Shown here in pieces: positions 57,015 through 64,000 of a DNA stretch of 64,000 bases. Under the pieces are notes generated by a model, which was not told where the DNA came from, did not search any database, and saw only the letters and a program-made list of their open reading frames with translations. The DNA is taken from positions 1 to 64,000 of the forward strand of contig NZ_JACKSJ010000098.1 in assembly GCF_025821665.1 (NCBI RefSeq). The letters are read 5' to 3'. Source of the DNA: [Mycobacterium] manitobense (GTDB lineage: Bacteria > Actinomycetota > Actinomycetes > Mycobacteriales > Mycobacteriaceae). The position numbers and the translations under genes were made by a program. Numbering within the stretch: position 1 is the first letter of the stretch; every line of letters begins with the position of its first letter.

Positions 57015-59876
57015 CTAGAACAGTGAGAGCTGCTTCGTGTCCTCGTCGCCGAACTTCTGCGGCACCGGCCGCTGGCGCACCTTCACCGGCCACCAGAACC
57101 ACCGCCCGAGCAGCGCGGCGATCGACGGCGTCATGAACGACCGCACGATCAGCGTGTCGAACAGCAGGCCGAGCGCGATCGTCGTGCCGATCTGCCCCAG
57201 CACCAGCAGGTCGCTGAAGATGAACGACGCCATCGTGAACGCGAACACCAGGCCTGCCGCCGTCACCACCGAGCCACTGCCCGCCATCGACCGGATGATG
57301 CCCGTGTTGATGCCGGCGTGGATCTCCTCCTTGAACCGCGACACCAGCAGCAGGTTGTAGTCGGACCCCACCGCCAGGAGCAGGATCACCGCCAACGGCA
57401 GGATCACCCAGTACATCTGGATGCCGAGGATGTGCTGCCACACCAGCACCGACACCCCGAACGACGCACCCAGTGACAGCGCCACCGTGCCCACGATCAC
57501 CAGCGCGGCGACGATGCTGCGGGTGATGAACATCATGATCAGCAGGATCAGGGTCAGCGACGCGATACCGGCGATGATCAGGTCGTAGTGCGCCATCTCC
57601 TGGATGTCCTGGTAGGTGGACGCCGTCCCGCCGATGTAGATGCTCGACCCCGCCAACGGCGTGCCCTTGACCGCCGCCTTTGCGGCGTCGCGCATAGCGT
57701 TGATGTGCGAGATGCCCTCCGGTGTCGCCGGATCGCCCTCGTGCGTCACGATCATTCGCGCCGCCTTGCCGTCCGGTGAGAGAAACAGCTTCAGCCCGCG
57801 GATGAACTCCGAGTTGCTGAACACCTCCGGCGGCAGATAGAACGAGTCGTCGGTCTTCGACGCGTCGTACGCCTTGCCCAGCGCCGTCGAATTCTCCAGC
57901 GCCTTCTGCGTCTGATCGTAGATCCCTGACGTCGTCGCGTAATTCGTCATCGTCAGGTCGCGGTTGGTCTCCTGCACCGCGATCTGCGGCGGTATCAACG
58001 CCAGCAATTTCGGTTGCAGCTCATCGAGTTTGGCAATGCTCCCCGACACACTGGCCAGCTGATCGGTCAGCTCACCGATGCCGTCCAGCGCGTCGAACAA
58101 CGACCGGAACGCCCAGCAGATCGGGATGTCGTAGCAGTGCGGTTCCCAGTAGAAGTAGTTGCGGATGGGCCGAAAGAAGTCGTCGAAGTTGGCGATCTTG
58201 TCCCGCAGCTCCGCGGCGATCGCCACCGTGTTCTGGAACGCCTCACTCTGCTCGTGGGTGATCTCGCCGGACTGCTGCTGCAGCGCATACTGCTGCCGCA
58301 GGGTGTCGATCGACGTGTTGATCTCGCTGACCTGCTTGAGCAAGTCCTGCGCCCTGGCCTGTTGATACGGCAGGTTGTTGATCTGCGCGGCGCTGTTGGC
58401 GCTGATCTGGAACGGGATCGACGTGTGGTCCAGCGGCGTGCCCAGCGGCCGCGTGATCGACTGCACCTGCGCGATGCCCTCGGTGTGGAACACGGCCTTG
58501 GCCACCCGCTCCAGCAGGATCATGTCCGTCGGGTTGCGCAGGTCGTGATCGGTCTCGATCATCAGCAGTTCGGGGTTGAGCCGCGCCTTCGAGAAGTGCC
58601 GCTCGGCGGCCGCATATCCGACGTTCGACGGGGCGTCATCGGGCATGTACGGGCTGACGTCGTAGCTCACCTTGTATCCGCCCAGCGCCCCGAGTCCGAC
58701 GAGCGCCAGCGCCATCGTCGCGATCAGGATCGGCCCCGGCCACCGTACGATCGCGGTGCCGATCCGCCGCCAACCACGCTTAGCCGTCTTGCGTTTGGGG
58801 TCGAGCAGGCCGAAGCGGCTGCCGATCACCAGCACGGCGGGCGCCAGCGTCAGCGAGGCCGCCAGCGCGACGAGCACACCGATGGCCGCCGGGATGCCGA
58901 GGCTCTGGAAGTAGGGCAGACGGGTGAAGTGCAGGCACGCAACGGCACCCGCGATGGTCAGCCCCGAGCCCAGGACGACGTGCGCGGTCCCGCGGTACGC
59001 GTCGAGGTAGGCGGCCCCGCGGTCCATGCCCTCGTTGCGCCGCTCCTGATAGCGGCCGAGCCAGAAGATCATGTAATCCGTACCGGCGGCGATCACCAGC
59101 AACGTCAGGATGTTCGTCGAATACGTCGACAGGCCGATGAATCCGGAATCAGCCAGGAATGAGACGATTCCGCGGGCCGCCGACATCATGATGAGCACCG
59201 TGACGAGGGCGAGGATCATCGTCACCGGTGAGCGGTAGACGATCAGCAGCATCACCGCGATCACGCCGACGGTCAGCAGCGTGACGAGCACCGTGCTCTC
59301 GTTACCGACCTCGAACTGGTCGGCGATCTGGGCGGCCGAGCCGGCGACATAGGCGTTGATGCCCGGCGGTGCAGGCGTATCGGCGATGATCTGCCGCAGC
59401 GCGTCGACCGATTCCAGTGATAGCGCCTCGCCCTGATTGCCGGCGAGGAACACCTGGACGTAGGCGGCCTTGCCGTCCGGGCTCTGCGAACCCGCGGCCG
59501 TCAGCGGGTCGCCCCAGAAGTCCTGGACGTGCTGGACGTGCGTGGTGTCGTCCTCGAACCGCTTGACGAGTTCGTCGTAGTAGGTGTGCGCTTCGGCGCC
59601 GAGCGGTTGTTCGCCTTCGAGCACCACCATGGCCGCGCTGTCGGAGTCGAACTCGTCGAACTTCTCGCCGATCCGTTGAAAGGCTTGCAGCGACGGTGAA
59701 TCGGGTGAGCTCAACGCCACGTTCTGTGCTTCGCCGACCACTTCGAGCTGCGGCACCAGCACGTTGGTCAGGGCGGCGATCGCGATCCACACCAGCACGA
59801 TCGGCAGGGCCAGCCGGCGGATCCACGTGGCGACGCGGTCGGTCTTCGCCGGGCGCTCGGCGAGGTGCTGGCTCAT
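57015..59876 (-). CDS. MmpL-family RND transporter
   Basis: A 953-residue MmpL transporter, which uses proton motive force to export lipids or siderophores across the inner membrane. There are about twelve helices and two large external loops. The proton-relay motifs are present: AAGTDYMIFWLGRYQERR in the first half and VGSDYNLLLVSRFKEE in the second. The second external loop is helical, as in MmpL4/5 types (QQARAQDLLKQVSEINTSI). Its ATG overlaps the mmpS stop by four bases. The cargo is not predictable, though the MmpS partner suggests siderophore or lipid export as in MmpS4/5-MmpL4/5. Confidence 0.96.
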   Translation of the reverse strand: MSQHLAERPAKTDRVATWIRRLALPIVLVWIAIAALTNVLVPQLEVVGEAQNVALSSPDSPSLQAFQRIGEKFDEFDSDSAAMVVLEGEQPLGAEAHTYYDELVKRFEDDTTHVQHVQDFWGDPLTAAGSQSPDGKAAYVQVFLAGNQGEALSLESVDALRQIIADTPAPPGINAYVAGSAAQIADQFEVGNESTVLVTLLTVGVIAVMLLIVYRSPVTMILALVTVLIMMSAARGIVSFLADSGFIGLSTYSTNILTLLVIAAGTDYMIFWLGRYQERRNEGMDRGAAYLDAYRGTAHVVLGSGLTIAGAVACLHFTRLPYFQSLGIPAAIGVLVALAASLTLAPAVLVIGSRFGLLDPKRKTAKRGWRRIGTAIVRWPGPILIATMALALVGLGALGGYKVSYDVSPYMPDDAPSNVGYAAAERHFSKARLNPELLMIETDHDLRNPTDMILLERVAKAVFHTEGIAQVQSITRPLGTPLDHTSIPFQISANSAAQINNLPYQQARAQDLLKQVSEINTSIDTLRQQYALQQQSGEITHEQSEAFQNTVAIAAELRDKIANFDDFFRPIRNYFYWEPHCYDIPICWAFRSLFDALDGIGELTDQLASVSGSIAKLDELQPKLLALIPPQIAVQETNRDLTMTNYATTSGIYDQTQKALENSTALGKAYDASKTDDSFYLPPEVFSNSEFIRGLKLFLSPDGKAARMIVTHEGDPATPEGISHINAMRDAAKAAVKGTPLAGSSIYIGGTASTYQDIQEMAHYDLIIAGIASLTLILLIMMFITRSIVAALVIVGTVALSLGASFGVSVLVWQHILGIQMYWVILPLAVILLLAVGSDYNLLLVSRFKEEIHAGINTGIIRSMAGSGSVVTAAGLVFAFTMASFIFSDLLVLGQIGTTIALGLLFDTLIVRSFMTPSIAALLGRWFWWPVKVRQRPVPQKFGDEDTKQLSLF

Positions 59877-60319
59877 CCGGACTTGTCCAGGCAGAAGGTA
59901 TAGGCGTTCAACTGGGTGACCGTTCTCTCGTCCTTGACGACGTCGTCGATCGTGATCCGGCAGCCGAGGGAATCGCCGTCACCCTGTGCGGAGACGTTGA
60001 CGAAGACCGCGGGCTGGGTGGTGGTGGTGTCGTACGTCCACGGCAGGGTCGCGCCGTCGACGCGCTGCGGCTGGGCGTCGATGTCGGTGTAGGTGATGGT
60101 CGCGACGGTGCCCGGTGGGCCGAACACCTCCATGAGGACGCGCTTGGGGTTGAACGGGACGATCTCGTTCGCGGCGCCGCTGGGGGTGGACGTGACATCT
60201 TTGGATCCGAAGATGCCGTTCAGCCGGTACACCGCGAAGCCCGCGATGGCGATGACGACGATCGCCACCAGGATCATCCACTGCCGCAGAAGGCGGCCAC
60301 CGAGTGAAACCCGCTGCAT
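59873..60319 (-). CDS. MmpS-family membrane accessory protein
   Basis: A 148-residue MmpS protein: one N-terminal membrane helix (WMILVAIVVIAIAGFAVYRL) and an external beta domain with VLMEVFGPPGTVATITYTD, LPWTYDTTTTQPAVF and the closing Cys pair (GCRITID...FCLDKSG). It works with the MmpL encoded next in the operon. The start at 60319 (MQRVSLGGRL) is supported by its basic n-region. Confidence 0.95.
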   Translation of the reverse strand: MQRVSLGGRLLRQWMILVAIVVIAIAGFAVYRLNGIFGSKDVTSTPSGAANEIVPFNPKRVLMEVFGPPGTVATITYTDIDAQPQRVDGATLPWTYDTTTTQPAVFVNVSAQGDGDSLGCRITIDDVVKDERTVTQLNAYTFCLDKSG

Positions 60320-60404
60320 ACGTGACCCTTTCGACGGGCGGCGGCACGTTGGCAGGGCTCGGCGACCGGCCACCGGCCGGCTCGAGTCATATCAACTTCG
60401 TTGA

Positions 60405-60427
60405 CAGTACGGTACGGGACCGTACTG
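60405..60427. promoter_or_regulatory. Palindromic operator between the TetR gene and mmpS-mmpL
   Basis: CAGTACGGT, spacer ACGGG, ACCGTACTG: a perfect nine-base inverted repeat, 86 bases upstream of the mmpS start and 24 bases beyond the TetR stop. The probable ligand is the TetR protein encoded at 60452-61045. Confidence 0.8.
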
Positions 60428-60451
60428 CTCAACCCTTTGCTCGCGTCAAGA

Positions 60452-61045
60452 TCATCGATTGTTGTGACGGGTGAGGCTGGGGATGAGCACGTTGTCCACG
60501 AGGTCGGTGACGGTGCGACGGGACGGCGCTCGGCCGTTCAGGAGGGTGCGGAAGATGAGGTAGCCCGGCAGCACGTCCCAAAGGTCCTCGGTGACGGCGG
60601 TCGACGCGATCTCGCCGCGGTCGACGGCCCGCGCGAGAACATGGGATATCAGCGCTTTCCGCTGGTCGAGGAACCGCTCCTGCATCGTGGTGGCGAGTTC
60701 CGAGCTGCGTGAGATCTCGACGAGCACCGCGCGAATGGTGCCCGCATGGGTGTTGACGTGGGCGCGGATCTGCTCGCCGAGCTTGAGCAGGTCGCCGCGA
60801 AGCGTGCCGGTATCCGGGTCGACGGCGACGTGCCGGGTGCCCTCGACGAAGGCGGCCAGCACCAGTTCGGCCTTGGTCGGCCACCGCTTGTACAGCGTTG
60901 CCTTGCTCGCGCGCGCGGTGGTGGCGACGGCGTCGACGGACAGCCGGTCGTAGCCGTGCTCCTGAAGCAACTCCAGGGTCACCGCCAAGAGTTCGCACTC
61001 CCGCGGCGACCACGGGGTGTCCACGTCTTCGACGCTTCGGGTCAC
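60452..61045 (-). CDS. TetR-family transcriptional regulator of mmpS-mmpL
   Basis: A 197-residue TetR regulator. The N-terminal helix-turn-helix is LLQEHGYDRLSVDAVATTAR followed by ASKATLYKRWPTKAEL; the ligand-binding half contains LWDVLPGYLIFRTLLNGRAP and resembles the TetR_C_11-type. It is upstream of and in the same direction as mmpS-mmpL, with a palindromic operator between, so it most likely represses them. The GTG at 61045 (VTRSVEDVDTPW) is used as the start. Confidence 0.92.
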   Translation of the reverse strand: MTRSVEDVDTPWSPRECELLAVTLELLQEHGYDRLSVDAVATTARASKATLYKRWPTKAELVLAAFVEGTRHVAVDPDTGTLRGDLLKLGEQIRAHVNTHAGTIRAVLVEISRSSELATTMQERFLDQRKALISHVLARAVDRGEIASTAVTEDLWDVLPGYLIFRTLLNGRAPSRRTVTDLVDNVLIPSLTRHNNR

Positions 61046-61276
61046 GCGACTCCAATCGGCATGTGCGGACGAGTATCCGGCATTGTGCTCCACAGCGGAC
61101 AAGATCGCACCAGTGCCGTCGAAGGCGGTGCCGGCGGGCCGACGAGCGTGATCCCGGAAGTTATCCACAGTCGCAGGCCGTACCAACCCGTTCACGCCTC
61201 GAGTTGTCCGACCCTCGATCGACACTTGCCTCAACGACGTCGTCGGCGTGACCGCGTCATGAGGATCGGGGAAGCG

Positions 61277-62266
61277 ATGGGCAACAGGGCGAACTTCGTC
61301 ATCGTGGAAGACGGTGATTGGCAGCTCTACTACTCCCACTGGGGAGGCTGCCGCATGCTCGACGCGCTGATCGGCGGACCGCAACTCGCGCTGCGATATG
61401 CAGCTTCGCTGCGGCGATGCGAGAAGGACGAATGGTGCGACCCGATGTGGGCCGACGGCGGCGCGGTGGTGGATCTCGACCGTTGCAGGGTCCTGTTCTT
61501 CGGCGAACCATTGATGGTGGAGATGAGCGAGCGCCGTGCATTGATGAGCGTGCTCGCCACCGTGTGGCCCGGGTACGAGATCGGCTGGGCGTACGACGGC
61601 ACCGAGGAGCTGGCGGACTACGTCGGGGTCCAGTTGCGAACCGTCGAATGGGACCGTCAGCCGACGTTGAAGCTCGCTCGCGGTCGAAAGCACCTGTGCC
61701 ATTTGATTTCAGTGGTGGATGGTGACGGCAAGTTGCGTTTCTGGCCGCTGTGGTGGCACCTCAGCAAGGCGTGGCACGGGCCGGCGTTGCTGGACAAGCT
61801 GCCCGGCCCGGGTATCGGCCGAATAAGACTCGGCAAGATCCCTGAAGGCGGGGCTCACATCGACGTGCAACGAAAGACGCTGGGGGCCTGGCAGACCGCC
61901 GACACGATGGGTTTCTTTCGGGCACTGCCCGAGCTCTGGGCCGGGTGGCACACCGAGGTCTGGGAGGATCGCTACGAGAAGCAGGTCAGCCAATGCGGCG
62001 GCGCTTTGCGCCTACCCGAAGTGGACCCGATCGCGGGCATCGATACAGCGGAGACGTGGCTCCGAGAGAGGGTTTTCGAGAGCTTCGAGGACAGCCCGGC
62101 CGGGCATATCGCCCAGCTCGCGGGTTTACTGGCCCCTCTTGCGCCGGGATTCGTTGTCAGCTCCGACGCCCTCGACGACTGCGGCGTACGACCGACCGCG
62201 AGCGAATGGGCTCGCTTCCGCGAGGCGTGCAACCAGGTGCGATGCGCCGATGCTCAGCCCGCGTAG
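61277..62266 (+). CDS. Conserved mycobacterial protein beginning MGNRANF, unknown function
   Basis: A 329-residue soluble protein rich in Trp and Gly: MGNRANFVIVEDGDWQLYYS, CRMLDALIGGPQLALRYAAS, WADGGAVVDLDRCRVLFFGE and VWPGYEIGWAYDGTEELA. I recall similar actinobacterial hypothetical proteins, but no function. The ATG at 61277 is chosen because GGGGAAG precedes it and it gives the standard start; an in-frame ATG at 61259 is possible. It is divergent from the TetR gene. Confidence 0.72.
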   Translation: MGNRANFVIVEDGDWQLYYSHWGGCRMLDALIGGPQLALRYAASLRRCEKDEWCDPMWADGGAVVDLDRCRVLFFGEPLMVEMSERRALMSVLATVWPGYEIGWAYDGTEELADYVGVQLRTVEWDRQPTLKLARGRKHLCHLISVVDGDGKLRFWPLWWHLSKAWHGPALLDKLPGPGIGRIRLGKIPEGGAHIDVQRKTLGAWQTADTMGFFRALPELWAGWHTEVWEDRYEKQVSQCGGALRLPEVDPIAGIDTAETWLRERVFESFEDSPAGHIAQLAGLLAPLAPGFVVSSDALDDCGVRPTASEWARFREACNQVRCADAQPA

Positions 62267-62278
62267 CGTGTCTCGCAA

Positions 62279-62308
62279 ATGGTACCATTCGGCAGGTAGA
62301 AAGGTACC
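62279..62308 (+). promoter_or_regulatory. Paired GGTACC boxes upstream of the second vapB
   Basis: A palindrome ATGGTACCAT (62279-62288) and a second GGTACC (62303-62308) are 22 bases apart, about two helical turns; the second nearly touches the vapB ATG. This is the expected layout of an autoregulatory VapBC operator. Confidence 0.65.
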
Positions 62309-62309
62309 C

Positions 62310-62555
62310 ATGGCACTGAACATCAAAGACGCCGCGGTGCACGACGCGGTCAAGAGGATAAGTGCGATGACCGGGGAGTCTCAGGCACAGGCCGTTGCGA
62401 CGGCTGTGCGCGAGCGGCTGGCCAGGCTGGAGGAAGACCAACTCGCCGCCCGTCTTTTGGCGATCGGCCGCAAGAGCGCGAGCCGCATGAGTGTCGATGC
62501 GAAGACACTCGACCACGGCGCCTTGCTCTACGACGAGCGGGGACTGCCCTCATGA
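62310..62555 (+). CDS. vapB: VapB antitoxin, PSK/ribbon-helix-helix type
   Basis: An 81-residue antitoxin starting [20 protein letters not shown], with [20 protein letters not shown] as the DNA-binding and dimer region, typical of the Rv0623-like VapB group. Its stop overlaps the toxin ATG by four bases. Confidence 0.94.
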   Translation: MALNIKDAAVHDAVKRISAMTGESQAQAVATAVRERLARLEEDQLAARLLAIGRKSASRMSVDAKTLDHGALLYDERGLPS

Positions 62556-62950
62556 TCGTGGATACGTCTGCCATCGTCGCCATCCTCACCGATGAAGAAG
62601 ACGCAGCGACCTACGCTCATGCCATCGCCGCAGCACGTGTGAGACGACTGTCGGCTGCGAGCTACCTCGAGTGCGGGATCGTGATCGATCAGCACCGAGA
62701 TCCGGTGATCAGCAGAAGCTTGGACGAATTACTCGCGGAGGCGGAGTTCTTCATCGAGCCGGTGACCGAGCACCACGCCCGGCTGGCCCGACAGGCTTAT
62801 TCGGACTTCGGCAGGGGAAGCGGCCATCCTGCCGGCTTGAACTTCGGCGACTGCCTTTCGTACGCGCTGGCACTCGAAACACGTGAGCCGCTGCTATGGA
62901 AGGGCAACGATTTCGGGCACACGGGCATAGCGTCCGCGCTCGAGCAGTAG
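62552..62950 (+). CDS. vapC: PIN-domain toxin VapC
   Basis: A 132-residue PIN ribonuclease with the acidic residues in place: [35 protein letters not shown] and [11 protein letters not shown]. It pairs with the VapB of the previous gene. This module is of a different sub-type from the one at 54678-55333, which has a Phd-type antitoxin. Confidence 0.96.
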   Translation: MIVDTSAIVAILTDEEDAATYAHAIAAARVRRLSAASYLECGIVIDQHRDPVISRSLDELLAEAEFFIEPVTEHHARLARQAYSDFGRGSGHPAGLNFGDCLSYALALETREPLLWKGNDFGHTGIASALEQ

Positions 62951-63003
62951 ACGGAGCCGAGCAGCCCTTTGTGGCGTCCCCGAGGCCAGTGAACACCCGC
63001 GGG

Positions 63004-63021
63004 CGTCAACATAAGTTGACG
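63004..63021. repeat. Inverted repeat CGTCAAC-ATAA-GTTGACG
   Basis: A perfect seven-base inverted repeat lies between vapC and the leftward reverse transcriptase gene. A partial extra copy of the arm (GCGTTGAC) follows at 63030. It could be a protein-binding site or hairpin; no gene is seen in 62951-63086. Confidence 0.55.
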
Positions 63022-63086
63022 ACTGCGGGCGTTGACCGTGGGCCAGTCGGCCGCACGACAAGTAGGGGGCGCGGGAAAAAACGCCG

Positions 63087-63125
63087 AAAAAGAGAGACCG
63101 AAAGCCGCAACCTCTGTGGTCTCTC
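63087..63125 (-). terminator. Rho-independent terminator of the reverse transcriptase gene
   Basis: Read leftward, GAGAGACC (63125-63118) pairs with GGTCTCTC (63099-63092) and is followed by TTTTT (63091-63087). The loop is long (18 bases). It lies 69 bases after the stop of the reverse transcriptase. Confidence 0.75.
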
Positions 63126-63194
63126 GGGATGTCCGCACACGTGCGGGATCCGCGCCATCCTCAAGCTAGCCGCGCGCCGACGCCTTCCGCAAGG

Positions 63195-64000
63195 TCATCG
63201 CGCATTGCGCAGCGCCACCAGCGACACCAGGCCCAGCTCGCGATACAGCACCTCCGGTGGGAGCTGCCGGAAGCCCCGAACCCCAGGGATGCCCGTCGCG
63301 GCCTGCGCGATCTTGCGGGCGATCCGGTAGTCGACGTCCTTCAGCGAGCCCCGGTCGGTGACCGCGTCGAGCAGCGCCGACAACCCGGCCACCGCGAACG
63401 GGCTCGTCGTGTCCAGCATGACGTTGGTGGCCGCCACCAGGTGGCGGGCGCGCTCACGCACCGTCATCTGCGCCAGCGTCGGCGCGGCCCCGTCGATCCG
63501 CGCCGCGATGCGGGCGACGAAGCGCCGCAACCGATGCGGGCCCAGCGTGACCGTGCCGGCCGACGTCACCGACATGCCGAGGCAGTCGATCCGGTCCCGG
63601 CCGCCATACGCCGGGTCAACCGTGCACGGGCGGCCGTTCCCGCTGAGCGCCGTGCGGATCTCCTTGCTCAGCTTCCGCTTCACCCCCAGCTCCGCGACCA
63701 GCGCGTCGATGCGGACGTCCGCCTCCTGGATCACCGCCAGGTCGGGGTGGGCGATCATGAAGTCGTCGTTGTAGCGGGCGTAGAACACGCCGTCGAGGTC
63801 GCTGAGCGCCCGGTCCATCGGCACGACGGCGAGGTTACCCAGCAGGGGAACCAGGGGAGTGCCCATCGCGACGCCGTTGAGGCGGGTGAACTCGGAGCCG
63901 TCCTCGTCGCGCACCACCGGACGCACCAGCGTGGTGATCAGATCCCAGGCAGCACTGCCGATCTCACCGCGAGAACTACCCAGTGACGCCACCTCTCGCA
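63195..64000 (-). CDS. Reverse transcriptase (RNA-directed DNA polymerase), N-terminus beyond the window
   Basis: The frame is open to the right edge, so only the C-terminal 268 or so residues are visible. Motif 4-like LNGVAMGTPLVPLLGN and the catalytic motif 5 YARYNDDFMI (the xxDD box) are present, followed by GVKRKLSKEIRTAL and the KTHLG-like region DCLGMSV. The RT thumb follows and then a short C-terminal helix (EVLYRELGLVSLVALRN). The xxDD box reads YNDD in place of the common YADD. No group II intron structure is seen downstream, so it may be a stand-alone or defence-type RT. The upstream half is needed to classify it. Confidence 0.85.
   Translation of the reverse strand, partial: REVASLGSSRGEIGSAAWDLITTLVRPVVRDEDGSEFTRLNGVAMGTPLVPLLGNLAVVPMDRALSDLDGVFYARYNDDFMIAHPDLAVIQEADVRIDALVAELGVKRKLSKEIRTALSGNGRPCTVDPAYGGRDRIDCLGMSVTSAGTVTLGPHRLRRFVARIAARIDGAAPTLAQMTVRERARHLVAATNVMLDTTSPFAVAGLSALLDAVTDRGSLKDVDYRIARKIAQAATGIPGVRGFRQLPPEVLYRELGLVSLVALRNAR

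Overview
The window is high-GC actinobacterial DNA that reads as a chromosome segment of a Mycobacteriaceae member, most likely a rapid-growing mycobacterium (Mycolicibacterium type). The evidence is two cyclopropane/mycolic-acid methyltransferases, a KasA/KasB-type ketosynthase, a WS/DGAT-type protein, an MmpS-MmpL pair, F420-type LLM oxidoreductases, DUF5994/DUF6307/DUF7159-type proteins and VapBC loci. No rRNA, tRNA, CRISPR array or insertion sequence was recognised.

Layout. (1) 1-5.2 kb: a secreted repeat protein, an M15 peptidase, a ketosynthase-like protein that lacks its catalytic cysteine, a short-chain dehydrogenase and two mycolic-acid methyltransferases; this looks like a lipid/cell-envelope cluster. 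(2) 5.5-11.8 kb: a receptor Ser/Thr kinase with an extracytoplasmic solute-binding domain, then leftward metabolic genes (MpaB-like oxygenase, DUF2628, NTF2-like, DUF2237, Ddn-like, AlaDH/PNT-like). (3) 11.8-22.3 kb: a stress-type region with three DUF5994 paralogues, two copies of a 65-residue protein, a DUF6307-like small protein and a relic of a second, two copies of an upstream regulatory motif, cspA with a textbook terminator, PPK2, a formylglycine-generating enzyme, and three apparently catalytically dead family members (pseudokinase, APH-like, WS/DGAT-like). (4) 22.3-31.3 kb: YceI, alpha/beta hydrolase, ThrE-like exporter, orphan CdiI-type immunity protein, a beta-propeller lipoprotein, an MPT64/DUF3298-like secreted protein, a large membrane protein and a DUF7159-type wall-spanning protein.

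(5) 31.5-48.9 kb: a genomic island with visibly lower GC and different codon use. It begins with the decayed 3' end of a Wadjet jetC gene and continues with a defence-type cluster: a PIN-like nuclease, then a C5-cytosine DNA methyltransferase, a P-loop ATPase with a Cys cluster, an unknown 519-residue protein and a 1633-residue HerA/FtsK-type ATPase with an internal candidate PD-(D/E)XK nuclease motif. The last four are coupled by 1-4 base overlaps and followed 15 bases later by a Vsr-type endonuclease. The ATPase/unknown/giant-ATPase order and sizes resemble the DptF-DptG-DptH restriction half of phosphorothioation systems, but here beside a cytosine methyltransferase and without Dnd modification genes. 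A separate large GTPase follows; its promoter is bracketed by 19-base inverted operators. This cluster is the best candidate for a poorly described immune system in the window.

(6) 48.9-64 kb: ordinary chromosome again: an LLM oxidoreductase, a truncated TetR relic, a Pif1-like helicase ending in a BRCT domain, two VapBC modules with visible operators, an MFS exporter, mmpL-mmpS with a TetR regulator and a palindromic operator, and at the right edge a partial reverse transcriptase followed by a clear terminator.
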